Source of the DNA: Desulfobacterales bacterium
Lineage (GTDB): Bacteria > Desulfobacterota > DSM-4660 > Desulfatiglandales > B25-G16
NCBI GenBank assembly: GCA_013375385.1
Contig: JABXJY010000156.1
Span: 1-6,524, forward strand
Reading direction: 5' to 3'
DNA: 6,524 bases
This document shows, in pieces, positions 1-6,385 of this stretch (position 1 is its first letter; every line of letters starts with the position of its first letter). Position numbers and translations under genes: made by a program. The notes beneath the pieces were generated by a model. It was not told the origin of the DNA and did no database searches. It worked only from the letters and a program-made list of their open reading frames with translations.

Positions 1-104
1 TCGACGAGCAAGACCCTGCCGATACCCATTTTAGCAAGGGTTATGGAAGCGAAGATGCCAGCTGGTCCTGCCCCAATAACGATCACATCATAATTATGCT
101 TCAT
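1..104 (-). CDS. FAD-dependent oxidoreductase, N-terminal fragment
   Basis: Reading the minus strand from the ATG at 104 gives 34 codons that run off the window edge, beginning MKHNYDVIVIGAGPAGIF. A short beta-strand followed by G11-A-G13-P-A-G16 is the dinucleotide-binding Rossmann fingerprint of flavoproteins. It is followed by a helix (17-27) and a second hydrophobic strand, RVLLV (30-34), where the ribose-binding acid would come next. The spacing AAAGGAT-(8 nt)-ATG upstream supports this start. The GPAGIFA pattern is common in the uncharacterised FAD-dependent dehydrogenases of the COG2509 type and in geranylgeranyl-reductase-like proteins. The fragment is too short to decide the substrate. 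It is transcribed away from all the other genes here, so it belongs to a different transcription unit. Confidence 0.85.
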   Translation of the reverse strand, partial: MKHNYDVIVIGAGPAGIFASITLAKMGIGRVLLV

Positions 105-198
105 TGCGCCTATCCTTTTGAAAAATAGTATTCTTCTAAACGAGTGCGGGTGAATTGTAAAGGGTATCCCCTCCAATAAGACCGTTACCTTAGAAAAG

Positions 199-207
199 TG
201 CTATAAT
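199..207 (+). promoter_or_regulatory. Extended -10 promoter for the small unknown gene
   Basis: TGCTATAAT is an extended -10 element (TGn followed by a perfect TATAAT). No good -35 lies 16-18 bp upstream, which is usual for extended -10 promoters. Transcription would begin near 214, giving a leader of about 48 nt before the ATG at 262. The match is seen directly; activity is inferred. Confidence 0.5.
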
Positions 208-261
208 TATAGTGTTTATTGTGATAAAGAATAAAGAAAAATTACACTCAAGGCGAAGATT

Positions 262-612
262 ATGACTACCAGAGGAGATGTTGTGCTGATCTTCTATAGA
301 GAAGAGCCGAGCTTTTTTGCCAGAATCGACTCCATTGAGCCTGACATAAAAAAGGATTGGTTTAGGGTACAGCTTTTGATTTTGACCATTCCTTTGAGAA
401 CTGTTACCTGGATATTGAGGGAAGAGTACATAGGTGGTGTTCCATTCACCATGGAAGGCAATTCGATAAGGATCGAGGCTGTAAATCCCCTCATCCCCGA
501 ATCAGATTCAGCTCATGCAAAAAAGGGAGCTACTAAGAAAGTTGAATCAAAGGATGGAACAAAGATAATTCCGTTCGTTAAATCAAGAAAGCAAGATGTA
601 AAAGGGACCTGA
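262..612 (+). CDS. Small conserved protein of unknown function
   Basis: This 116-residue protein has no signal peptide or membrane segment, so it is probably cytoplasmic. Residues 1-75 look like a compact beta-rich domain: a hydrophobic strand (VVLIFY, 7-12), then EPSFFARIDSIEPD (15-28), a tryptophan-containing turn (W33), a hydrophobic strand (VQLLILTIPL, 36-45), and the sequence VTWILREEYIGG (48-59) ending in PFTM (61-64). From memory, small proteins with the same order of motifs (EP..FARI..I.PD, LLLLTIP...TWILREEYI.G..FTM) occur in Desulfobacterota as hypothetical proteins; this recognition was not checked by a search. Residues 80-116 form a lysine-rich, probably disordered tail with a short hydrophobic patch, KIIPFVK (101-107). 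An AAGG 8 nt before the ATG is a weak ribosome binding site. The gene appears to be transcribed on its own, since a promoter-like element lies between it and the next gene. No function can be assigned. Confidence 0.8.
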   Translation: MTTRGDVVLIFYREEPSFFARIDSIEPDIKKDWFRVQLLILTIPLRTVTWILREEYIGGVPFTMEGNSIRIEAVNPLIPESDSAHAKKGATKKVESKDGTKIIPFVKSRKQDVKGT

Positions 613-704
613 TCAGACCCTCATGGACATGGTAGACTTCAATATCCTAATTATTGGCACATGTTTTGCTTACGAATATTTTATGGTCAGGTCATAAAGT
701 TATG

Positions 705-732
705 TTGACAATAGTATTTATTTTAATTAAAT
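705..732 (+). promoter_or_regulatory. Sigma-70-like promoter before the nuclease gene
   Basis: A perfect TTGACA (705-710) is followed after 16 bp by TTAAAT (727-732, 4 of 6 matches to TATAAT) in an AT-rich stretch. Transcription would start near 739, about 43 nt before the ATG at 782. The rest of the 613-781 gap shows no credible gene or terminator. This could be the main promoter for the nuclease-PHP genes and perhaps for the genes beyond. Confidence 0.45.
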
Positions 733-781
733 GACAGGTATGGATGCCTGAAATCCAGAACACTGTGGGAAAGGAAATATT

Positions 782-1285
782 ATGCTCAGAGCAATGACGA
801 TATCTTCGTTAAATATGGATCAGGTGACGAATAGTCCAATAATTATCTTGAAAGAGATTGAAGGGGAACGAACCTTACCTATTTGGATAGGTCTGCTTGA
901 GGCAACTGCAATTGCCAGTGAAATAGAGGGTGTAAAGTTTTCCAGGCCTATGACCCATGATCTTTTGAAAAGCTTTATGGATAAGACGGATATCAAGGTA
1001 AATAAGATAGAGATTTGTGACCTAAGAGATAATACTTACTATGCCCTTATTCATCTAACGAGCAGAGGTAAGACCTTATCAATTGATTCTCGGCCAAGCG
1101 ATGCCATTGCCTTAGCCCTTAGGGCCAGGGCACCCATTTTTGTTTCGGATGAGGTCCTGAAGAAGTCTAAGCAGATTGAGGTGACCGAAGAAGGCGTGGC
1201 TGCGGATAAGAGTAAGCAAGGAAAGAAGTGGCAAGACGTACTTGAAAAACTTAAGCCAGAGGACTTTGGCAAATACAAGATGTGA
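782..1285 (+). CDS. Bifunctional nuclease (BFN/DUF151) family protein
   Basis: The 167-residue protein matches the DUF151/bifunctional nuclease family, whose plant member has both RNase and DNase activity. Bacterial members are widespread, and their physiological substrate is poorly defined. The domain covers about residues 5-135. It opens with a strand and the sequence MDQVTNSPIIILKE (12-25), then LPIWIGLLEATAIA (32-45). Its two hallmark motifs are RPMTHDLL (55-62) and DSRPSDAIALALR (102-114). A charged tail ends in WQDVLEKLKPEDFGKYKM (150-167), a type of tail I recall from bacterial members. The AAAGGAA 6 nt upstream of the ATG at 782 supports this start over the in-frame ATG at 794. The protein is soluble and cytoplasmic. 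It is followed after 122 bp by the PHP gene on the same strand; I recall this pairing from deltaproteobacterial genomes, but it gives no functional proof. Confidence 0.92.
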   Translation: MLRAMTISSLNMDQVTNSPIIILKEIEGERTLPIWIGLLEATAIASEIEGVKFSRPMTHDLLKSFMDKTDIKVNKIEICDLRDNTYYALIHLTSRGKTLSIDSRPSDAIALALRARAPIFVSDEVLKKSKQIEVTEEGVAADKSKQGKKWQDVLEKLKPEDFGKYKM

Positions 1286-1298
1286 ATCCAGTTAGCAC

Positions 1299-1317
1299 GT
1301 GGGGCAATGTGCCCCGC
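1299..1317 (+). other. GC-rich stem-loop after the nuclease gene
   Basis: GTGGGGCA and TGCCCCGC face each other across a 3-nt ATG loop, making an 8-bp stem with one G-U pair that starts 14 nt after the stop codon. No T-run follows (the next bases are ATGGAAGGG), so it is not a standard intrinsic terminator. It may be an mRNA-end stabiliser or an attenuating hairpin between the nuclease and PHP genes. Confidence 0.45.
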
Positions 1318-1407
1318 ATGGAAGGGCGGATAAGATTTTTGATACCATCCCAATGCTTCTTCACCCCTCATCGCCGGCCGGAATAATCCCTTTAGAAGAT
1401 CTCATCC

Positions 1408-2055
1408 ATGGTAGATCTCCATACCCATTCCCTATTCAGTGATGGCGAACTGCTTCCTTCAGAACTGGTACGGAGGCTCGAGAACATGGGTTATTCCTGT
1501 GTTGCCATAACTGATCATGTTGACGTATCGAATCTCGATTTTGTGATCCCCAGGCTGATCAACGTAGCCAGAGATCTAAATCAAAGACAATCTGTCAAGG
1601 TCATCCCTGGTGCCGAGATCACCCATGTCCCCCCGGGGTTGATTGGATCTTTGGTTAAGAAGGCCAGGGAGTTAGGGGCAGAGATAGTCTTGGCTCATGG
1701 AGAGACTATCATAGAGCCGGTAGCTAAGGGAACCAATAGGGCGGCTATCCTTTCCGGTGTTGATATTTTGGCCCATCCTGGCCTTATCGAGGTTGAGGAC
1801 CTTAAGTTGGCCACCGAGAGAGGTGTCTACCTCGAGATCTCGGCTCGCCATGGCCATAGCTTTACAAATGGATACGTTGCCAGATGGGCAAAAGAATTTG
1901 GGGCAAGACTTGTTTTAAACTCAGATGCTCATTCCCCTCATGACCTTATGACCCGCCAATTTTCTCAGATGGTAGCCCATGGGACTGGTCTGGGAGAGAA
2001 TGCCTTTGAAGAGATGCTTGGCAATTCTCGAGACCTCATAGACAAGATCCTGTGA
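1408..2055 (+). CDS. PHP-domain metal-dependent phosphoesterase
   Basis: This 215-residue protein is a stand-alone PHP (polymerase and histidinol phosphatase) domain, of the kind often annotated as histidinol-phosphatase-like. The metal-binding motifs appear in the expected order: HTHSLFSDG (H5, H7, D12), TDH (D36-H37), GAEITH (E70, H73), AHGE (H97), LAHPG (H123), SARHGH (H148, H150) and NSDAH (D173, H175). An intact set suggests an active enzyme with a polynuclear metal centre. Its substrate cannot be told from sequence; phosphoesters such as histidinol phosphate, nucleoside phosphates or nucleic-acid ends are all known for the family. The in-frame stop TAG at 1393-1395 rules out a much longer N-terminus, and family members typically begin just before the first HxH, so ATG 1408 is the likely start. 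The ribosome binding site is poor (only AGAAGAT upstream). There is no signal peptide. Confidence 0.93.
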   Translation: MVDLHTHSLFSDGELLPSELVRRLENMGYSCVAITDHVDVSNLDFVIPRLINVARDLNQRQSVKVIPGAEITHVPPGLIGSLVKKARELGAEIVLAHGETIIEPVAKGTNRAAILSGVDILAHPGLIEVEDLKLATERGVYLEISARHGHSFTNGYVARWAKEFGARLVLNSDAHSPHDLMTRQFSQMVAHGTGLGENAFEEMLGNSRDLIDKIL

Positions 2056-2068
2056 GTTAGTCTCGTTA

Positions 2069-2101
2069 CTTGTTGTTTGTTAGACCCAAAAACTCAACAA
2101 G
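2069..2101 (+). repeat. Short inverted repeat before the transglutaminase gene
   Basis: CTTGTTG (2069-2075) and CAACAAG (2095-2101) are perfect 7-bp complements across 19 nt, in the 64-bp gap between the PHP and transglutaminase-like genes. The stem is AT-rich with a large loop and no T-run, so it is weak as a terminator. It could be a protein-binding site or chance. No convincing promoter is visible in this gap, which favours read-through from upstream. Confidence 0.25.
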
Positions 2102-2119
2102 CTCAATAAACACTAGAGT

Positions 2120-3598
2120 ATGAAAAGATCCGTTATCTACAAGATATCAGGAATTGTGATAGTTCTTTTCTGGCTCTTTGTTCTGGCGGAGCTGGTGAAG
2201 AGGACCAATTTTGACTCAAGGAGTGTGGATTTGACCCATAGTGATACGAAGGTGCCTTCGGAAAAAGGTTCAGAGGAATGGATGGAGGTTTTTGTAAAAG
2301 GGCGCAAAGTTGGATACACGGTCACCAGGGTTAAAAAGATTAGAAAAGGGTTCGAGGTAAGGGAAGAGATATTCCTTACTGTTACTCTGATGGGTTCATC
2401 AAAGGAGATTTTGAGTCTTACAAGGGCGCAGTTAGATGAGAGATTCCTTTTGAACAGTTTTGATTTTTCCCTTTCTTCTGGCCTTATTGAGTTTAAGATA
2501 TCCGGTAGAATAGCGGGAAATACTCTTTATCTTTCAATGGGCGAGAAGGGAAAAGAAGAAACCCAGTTAATCAGGTTGCCATCAAAGCCTATGATTAGTG
2601 CAGGCATGACACAATTTCTTAAGTCTTGCACATTAAAGATAGGGGAGTCTTTTACCTTCCCTGTTTTTGACCCAGTTACCATGACAACCAATCCTACCAG
2701 TATCAAGGTTGCGGCAAAAGAGGTCATTACCCTTGATGGTAAATCCTATGAGGCCTTCCGGTTGGAGATGAACTTCTTGGGAAGGCCACTGATCTTCTGG
2801 CTTGATGAAAAGGGGGCATCTCTAAAGGAAACAGGCTTTATGGGATTTACTCTTGTCAGATCAACTCCTGCCAAGGCCAAATTAGGTTTAGATAGATCAA
2901 AGAGTATCGATTTTTGTGAATTATCAGCCATAAAAATAGAAAAAGAACTAAAAAATCCTCGAGAATTATCATACTTAAAGGTTCAGTTGAGTCAGGTTCC
3001 ATCCTCCCTGCCTATTGATGGTTCAAGACAATCTCTAAGTGGCAGGATTCTTGCGGTAAAAAAAGAAAGACCCCCTTTTAAGGCCTCCTACACCATTCCT
3101 TATAGGGGTCGTGATGGTAATTTACTACAATATCTAAGACCAGAGATACTAATTCAATCTGAAGATAAGGAGATAATCACGGTAGCCAAAAAGATAGTTG
3201 AGGGCATAGAAGATCCTTTCACGGCAGCTGAGATGGTTCTGGGCTGGGTTTTTGAGAATTTAGAAAAGAAGCCGGTAGTATCCATTCCAGACGCAAAGGA
3301 GGTTCTTAAGAATAGAGAAGGAGACTGTAATGAACATGCCACTATCCTGACTGCATTATTGAGGGCAGCTGGGATTCCAAGTAGAGCTATTGTGGGTCTA
3401 GTTTACCAAGATGGGAGATTCTATTACCATGCCTGGAATGAGGCATACATAAACAAATGGATTTCCATGGATGCAACCCTAAAACAGATGCCCGTTGATG
3501 CCACTCATATTAAGCTTATTGATGGTGGCATTGAAAAACAGATCGAGATTGTAAGAATGATTGGTACCCTTGAATTTTCAATCTTAGATTACCAATGA
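2120..3598 (+). CDS. Membrane-anchored transglutaminase-like protein
   Basis: This 492-residue protein has an N-terminal signal anchor (hydrophobic 10-25, preceded by K2, R3 and K8), so the rest should face the periplasm. Residues 50-260 are a beta-rich region that resembles nothing I can name. Residues about 345-460 form a transglutaminase-like (papain-fold) core. Its catalytic triad is present: Cys403 in GDCNEH (401-406), His437 in YYHAWNEA (435-442) and Asp451 in SMDAT (449-453). The usual amphipathic helix LLRAAGIPSRAIVG (413-426) lies between them. Bacterial proteins of this fold act as cysteine peptidases, amidases or cross-linkers; which applies here is unknown. The ATG lacks a strong ribosome binding site (TAGAG is close by), suggesting modest or coupled translation. 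The gene is followed after 10 bp by the ABC ATPase, so it probably works with that exporter, for example by processing or cross-linking a substrate at the envelope. That role is inference. Confidence 0.9.
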   Translation: MKRSVIYKISGIVIVLFWLFVLAELVKRTNFDSRSVDLTHSDTKVPSEKGSEEWMEVFVKGRKVGYTVTRVKKIRKGFEVREEIFLTVTLMGSSKEILSLTRAQLDERFLLNSFDFSLSSGLIEFKISGRIAGNTLYLSMGEKGKEETQLIRLPSKPMISAGMTQFLKSCTLKIGESFTFPVFDPVTMTTNPTSIKVAAKEVITLDGKSYEAFRLEMNFLGRPLIFWLDEKGASLKETGFMGFTLVRSTPAKAKLGLDRSKSIDFCELSAIKIEKELKNPRELSYLKVQLSQVPSSLPIDGSRQSLSGRILAVKKERPPFKASYTIPYRGRDGNLLQYLRPEILIQSEDKEIITVAKKIVEGIEDPFTAAEMVLGWVFENLEKKPVVSIPDAKEVLKNREGDCNEHATILTALLRAAGIPSRAIVGLVYQDGRFYYHAWNEAYINKWISMDATLKQMPVDATHIKLIDGGIEKQIEIVRMIGTLEFSILDYQ

Positions 3599-3608
3599 AA
3601 GTGAGCCG

Positions 3609-4340
3609 ATGATTCGATTTGAGAACCTTACCAAGATTTACCGCGGCATAAGGGCTGTTGATGACTTGAATCTCCAGATCCCTCAAGGAACCATCTTCGG
3701 GTTCATAGGACCAAACGGGGCAGGAAAGACAACCACTATCAAGATGATGGCAGGTGTCTTAAGACCTACCCGGGGCCGCATCTATATAAATGGATTGGAT
3801 ATAGCCAAGCAACCATCTGAGGCAAAAAGGATCATTGGCTTTATCCCTGATCGGCCCTTTCTCTATGAAAAGCTCAGCGGTATAGAGTTCCTCAGATTCA
3901 AGGCAGGCCTATATGGGATGAAGGGGGATAGGTTAGGTGAAAAGATCTTGGATTTGCTAGACCTATTCGAATTGAGCTACTGGGCTGATGAGCTTATTGA
4001 ATCGTATTCACATGGCATGAAACAGAGGCTCATCATGGCTGCAGCTATAATACATGAACCCAAAGTTATTATTGTTGATGAACCGATGGTTGGCCTCGAT
4101 CCAAAAGGAGCTAAACTGGTAAAGGAGATATTTAAAGAGCTGGCAAGAGAAGGTGCCACAGTCTTTATGTCAACCCACACGCTGGCCTTGGCCCAAGAGA
4201 TATGTCAGCAGATAGCTATAGTAGATAAGGGTAAGATCGTGGCCTCAGGTACATCCGAGGATCTAGAAAAACAGGCAGGAGTAAGAGGGGATTTAGAGAG
4301 AATCTTTCTTAAAATAACAGGAGGGTTGGCAAGCACGTGA
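3609..4340 (+). CDS. ABC-2-type exporter ATP-binding protein
   Basis: This is a complete 243-residue ABC ATPase that would bind and hydrolyse ATP on the cytoplasmic face to drive the permease encoded next. Seen in order: an A-loop aromatic near Y11, Walker A GPNGAGKT (34-41), signature YSHGMKQR (133-140, a variant of LSGGQ typical of the ABC-2/CcmA/NatA group), Walker B VIIVDE (153-158) with catalytic E158, D-loop GLDP (162-165) and switch histidine H190 in STHT. At the Q-loop position, where Gln is usual, the sequence is IGFIPDRPFLYEKLSG (76-91), with Asp81 replacing Gln; similar 'PD.P.LYE.L' segments occur in related exporter ATPases. The first residues fit the family start. The weak GTGAG ribosome binding site lies in the 10-bp gap after the transglutaminase gene, so coupling is likely. 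The substrate is unknown. Confidence 0.96.
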   Translation: MIRFENLTKIYRGIRAVDDLNLQIPQGTIFGFIGPNGAGKTTTIKMMAGVLRPTRGRIYINGLDIAKQPSEAKRIIGFIPDRPFLYEKLSGIEFLRFKAGLYGMKGDRLGEKILDLLDLFELSYWADELIESYSHGMKQRLIMAAAIIHEPKVIIVDEPMVGLDPKGAKLVKEIFKELAREGATVFMSTHTLALAQEICQQIAIVDKGKIVASGTSEDLEKQAGVRGDLERIFLKITGGLAST

Positions 4341-6034
4341 GAATTTTCAAGCTTCTCATCTCCCCCAAGTTCGTTGGTTTCAGAAATGGTCTTAAGAGAT
4401 CCCGGAGCAATATAAAGTTGAAGATTGTAACCCTAACCGGTACAGGCGTCCTATTCTGGTTAGTTTTGTTTGTCCTATTTTACAGGGTGCTGAGCTACTT
4501 TTCTTCTCAGGAGATAATCGGTGATATTCTCGCAAGACACCTCCTCGCCATGGTTCTTTTAATCTTCTTTTCTCTCTTAATCTTCAGTCATATTGTAACT
4601 GCCCTTTCCAATCTATACCTCTCTCAAGATTTAGAACTGTGCCATTCTTTGCCTGCAACGCTTGCAGAGATATTTCTGAGCCGCTCCTTTTATACAGTGA
4701 TTGATAGCTCCTGGATGCTACTTGTATTCGGCCTTCCTGTGATGATGGCCTATGGTTTTGTATACCATGCTGGCTCCAATTATTATCTGAGCCTGATCTA
4801 TGTGTCTTTTCCTTTGGTTATCATTGCTGCAAGTATAGGCATCGTGGTAATCATGGTTTTGGTTAGGTTCTTTCCTGCCCAAAGGGCAAGGGATATTATC
4901 ATGTTTCTCTCTGTTATTCTGATTGTTGTCCTCTATCTCCTTTTTCGATTTCTCAGACCGGAGAGACTGGTTAATCCAGATGCATTTATGAGCATAGCCC
5001 AGTACTTAGGTGCCTTAAAGGCCCCTGATTCTCCTTATCTGCCAAGCCATTGGGCAACAAATCTTCTGTGGTCAAAATTGACCGGTTATACGGGGAGCCA
5101 GATATTAAACCATCTTCTTCTTTGGAGTACTGCCTTTGCAATGGTAGTAATTGATATCTGGATGGCCGGGCTTATTTATTTCAGCGGTTTTTCCAAGGCG
5201 CAGGAGGCAAAAAGAAGAAGCCGTACCGGGCGAAGGATACTCGAGAAAATGGTTTCAGTAATAACCAGACCCTTGGGGCCAGACACGACCTCTCTGATTG
5301 CCAAGGACGTGCGCACCTTTTTTCGGGATAACAGCCAGTGGTCCCAGCTCCTTCTCTTAGGCGCCCTGGTGGTTGTTTATCTGTATAATTTCAGTGTTCT
5401 CCCCTTAGGAAGAAGCCCAATAAAGTCGATTTACCTTCAGAACGCATTATCCTTTCTGAACATAGGGTTGGCGGGGCTTGTTATCTCTGCCCTGTCTGTA
5501 AGGTTCATATTTCCGGCAGTAAGCTCTGAGGGACAAGCCTTCTGGATTATCCTTTCTTCACCTCTTTCACCCCGGCGATTTTTGTGGTCCAAATATTTTG
5601 CCTATCTGCTTCCCATGCTCATTCTGGCCGAGATGTTAATAACTTACACCAACTACCTCTTAAGGGTAACTCCCTTTATGATGGCCTTATCTACAGTAAC
5701 TATATTCTTTCTGGTCTTTGGGATTGTGGCCTTAGGGGTTGGTTTGGGTGCTGTTTACCCCAATTTCGGGCATGAAAATATAGCCCAGGTAGCAACAGGC
5801 TTTGGCGGGTTAGTCTATATGATAATTAGTTCGGTTTTTATAGCTTTGATCATTATGCTGGAGGCGGGCCCTGTTTATACCATACTTTCAGCGCATTTTA
5901 AGGGAGAGGCGATTACCCATCTTCAATGGGTCTGGATAGTCTGCTCTTTTATTCTGGTCATCTTTCTCAATATATTTGCGGTTCAAAGACCAATGGCTGC
6001 TGGATTGAAGGCCATTCATGGTTATGAGGGCTGA
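4337..6034 (+). CDS. ABC exporter permease, 12-helix type
   Basis: The 565-residue membrane protein starts with GTG at 4337, overlapping the ATPase stop by 4 bp (GTGA), a classic coupling arrangement. About twelve hydrophobic segments can be seen, near 33-55, 69-92, 120-140, 150-178, 187-206, 262-283, 335-352, 371-392, 418-437, 448-474, 487-508 and 528-549. A basic cytoplasmic loop (KAQEAKRRSRTGRR, 287-300) leads into KDVRTFFRDNSQWSQ (323-337), a motif I recall as conserved in the long putative ABC permease family (Pfam ABC_tran_2/ABC_export-like). It is roughly twice the length of a standard ABC-2 permease and appears internally duplicated: DLELCHSLPAT (98-108) and EGQAFWIILSSPLSP (398-412) occupy equivalent cytoplasmic positions between helices. 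One polypeptide may therefore replace the usual permease dimer, pairing with two copies of the ATPase. The substrate is unknown. No convincing terminator follows. Confidence 0.9.
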   Translation: MRIFKLLISPKFVGFRNGLKRSRSNIKLKIVTLTGTGVLFWLVLFVLFYRVLSYFSSQEIIGDILARHLLAMVLLIFFSLLIFSHIVTALSNLYLSQDLELCHSLPATLAEIFLSRSFYTVIDSSWMLLVFGLPVMMAYGFVYHAGSNYYLSLIYVSFPLVIIAASIGIVVIMVLVRFFPAQRARDIIMFLSVILIVVLYLLFRFLRPERLVNPDAFMSIAQYLGALKAPDSPYLPSHWATNLLWSKLTGYTGSQILNHLLLWSTAFAMVVIDIWMAGLIYFSGFSKAQEAKRRSRTGRRILEKMVSVITRPLGPDTTSLIAKDVRTFFRDNSQWSQLLLLGALVVVYLYNFSVLPLGRSPIKSIYLQNALSFLNIGLAGLVISALSVRFIFPAVSSEGQAFWIILSSPLSPRRFLWSKYFAYLLPMLILAEMLITYTNYLLRVTPFMMALSTVTIFFLVFGIVALGVGLGAVYPNFGHENIAQVATGFGGLVYMIISSVFIALIIMLEAGPVYTILSAHFKGEAITHLQWVWIVCSFILVIFLNIFAVQRPMAAGLKAIHGYEG

Positions 6035-6070
6035 AAAGCAATCGGGCCCCCTTTTGAGAATATAGGCAGT

Positions 6071-6108
6071 CTCCACATCCATACAATCCACCCTGACGGA
6101 TGCGGGAG
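6071..6108 (+). other. Stem-loop downstream of the permease
   Basis: CTCC (6071-6074) pairs with GGAG (6105-6108), and CATCC (6076-6080) pairs with GGATG (6098-6102), giving 9 bp with a small internal loop and a 17-nt apical loop. It is followed by TAAAAAAC rather than T residues, so it does not look like an intrinsic terminator on this strand. It may protect the 3' end of the exporter mRNA. Confidence 0.3.
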
Positions 6109-6138
6109 TAAAAAACTTAGAGGGTAAGGTTTTCATTG

Positions 6139-6167
6139 TTGACAAAGTAGTAACTTAGCGCTATAAA
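6139..6167 (+). promoter_or_regulatory. Strong sigma-70 promoter for the speD leader
   Basis: TTGACA (6139-6144, perfect) is followed after exactly 17 bp by TATAAA (6162-6167, 5 of 6). This is the best promoter in the window. The start point would be near 6174, about 300 nt before the speD start codon, so the promoter predicts an unusually long leader or a separate small RNA. Confidence 0.7.
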
Positions 6168-6178
6168 AATCACGCTAA
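6155..6178. promoter_or_regulatory. Operator-like inverted repeat around the -10
   Basis: TTAGCG (6155-6160) and CGCTAA (6173-6178) are perfect complements across 12 bp, and the -10 box lies between them. A third half-site, CGCTAT, overlaps the -10 (6159-6164), so TAGCGCTA (6156-6163) is itself a palindrome. A repressor bound here would block RNA polymerase. The symmetry is seen directly; the binding protein is unknown. Confidence 0.4.
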
Positions 6179-6385
6179 ACCCTCAATAGATGATTAGATA
6201 TGCAAGGAAAGGAGGAACTGGCCTTTGACACGAGGCCACAGGTATAAACCCGCATCTTAACCCACCTTTTGAGGTGCTAATGCGCCTATGGCATGAAGTG
6301 CTGGCACCTCTGTCGACTTATTGCTTTTATCGGTTCTTACCTAAGTAATCGTATTCTTAATTGTTCTTGGCCTGGCCTTCACAAA

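Noticed and set aside
105..154. Possible minus-strand promoter for the oxidoreductase (TTCACC at 149-154, TACTAT at 125-130, 18-bp spacer)
   Set aside because: Both boxes match consensus at only 4 of 6 positions, and an alternative -35 (TTTACA) gives no good -10, so no site can be chosen with confidence.
623..697. 24-codon open frame starting ATGGACATGG in the 613-781 gap
   Set aside because: No ribosome binding site, no recognisable sequence and very short; likely chance.
735..750. Imperfect palindrome CAGGTATGGATGCCTG near the predicted start of the nuclease transcript
   Set aside because: Only about 6 bp with a mismatch; expected by chance in a gap of this size.
1374..1381. CCGGCCGG palindrome before the PHP gene
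   Set aside because: An isolated 8-bp palindrome without a second site or link to a promoter.
6034..6055. Possible terminator after the permease (AAAAG ... CTTTT around GGGCCC)
   Set aside because: Only 5 A-T-rich base pairs close a 12-nt loop, and the sequence after CTTTT is GAGAATA, not a T-run.
5888..6145. Minus-strand open frame overlapping the permease end and the following gap
   Set aside because: It overlaps a well-supported membrane protein gene, has no recognisable motif and no good ribosome binding site.
6206..6260. SAM-I riboswitch suggested by GGAGGAACTGGCC and the link to S-adenosylmethionine metabolism
   Set aside because: The conserved segments that should follow (ATGAA-CCCGGCAACC type core) are absent, so the resemblance is limited to a few bases.
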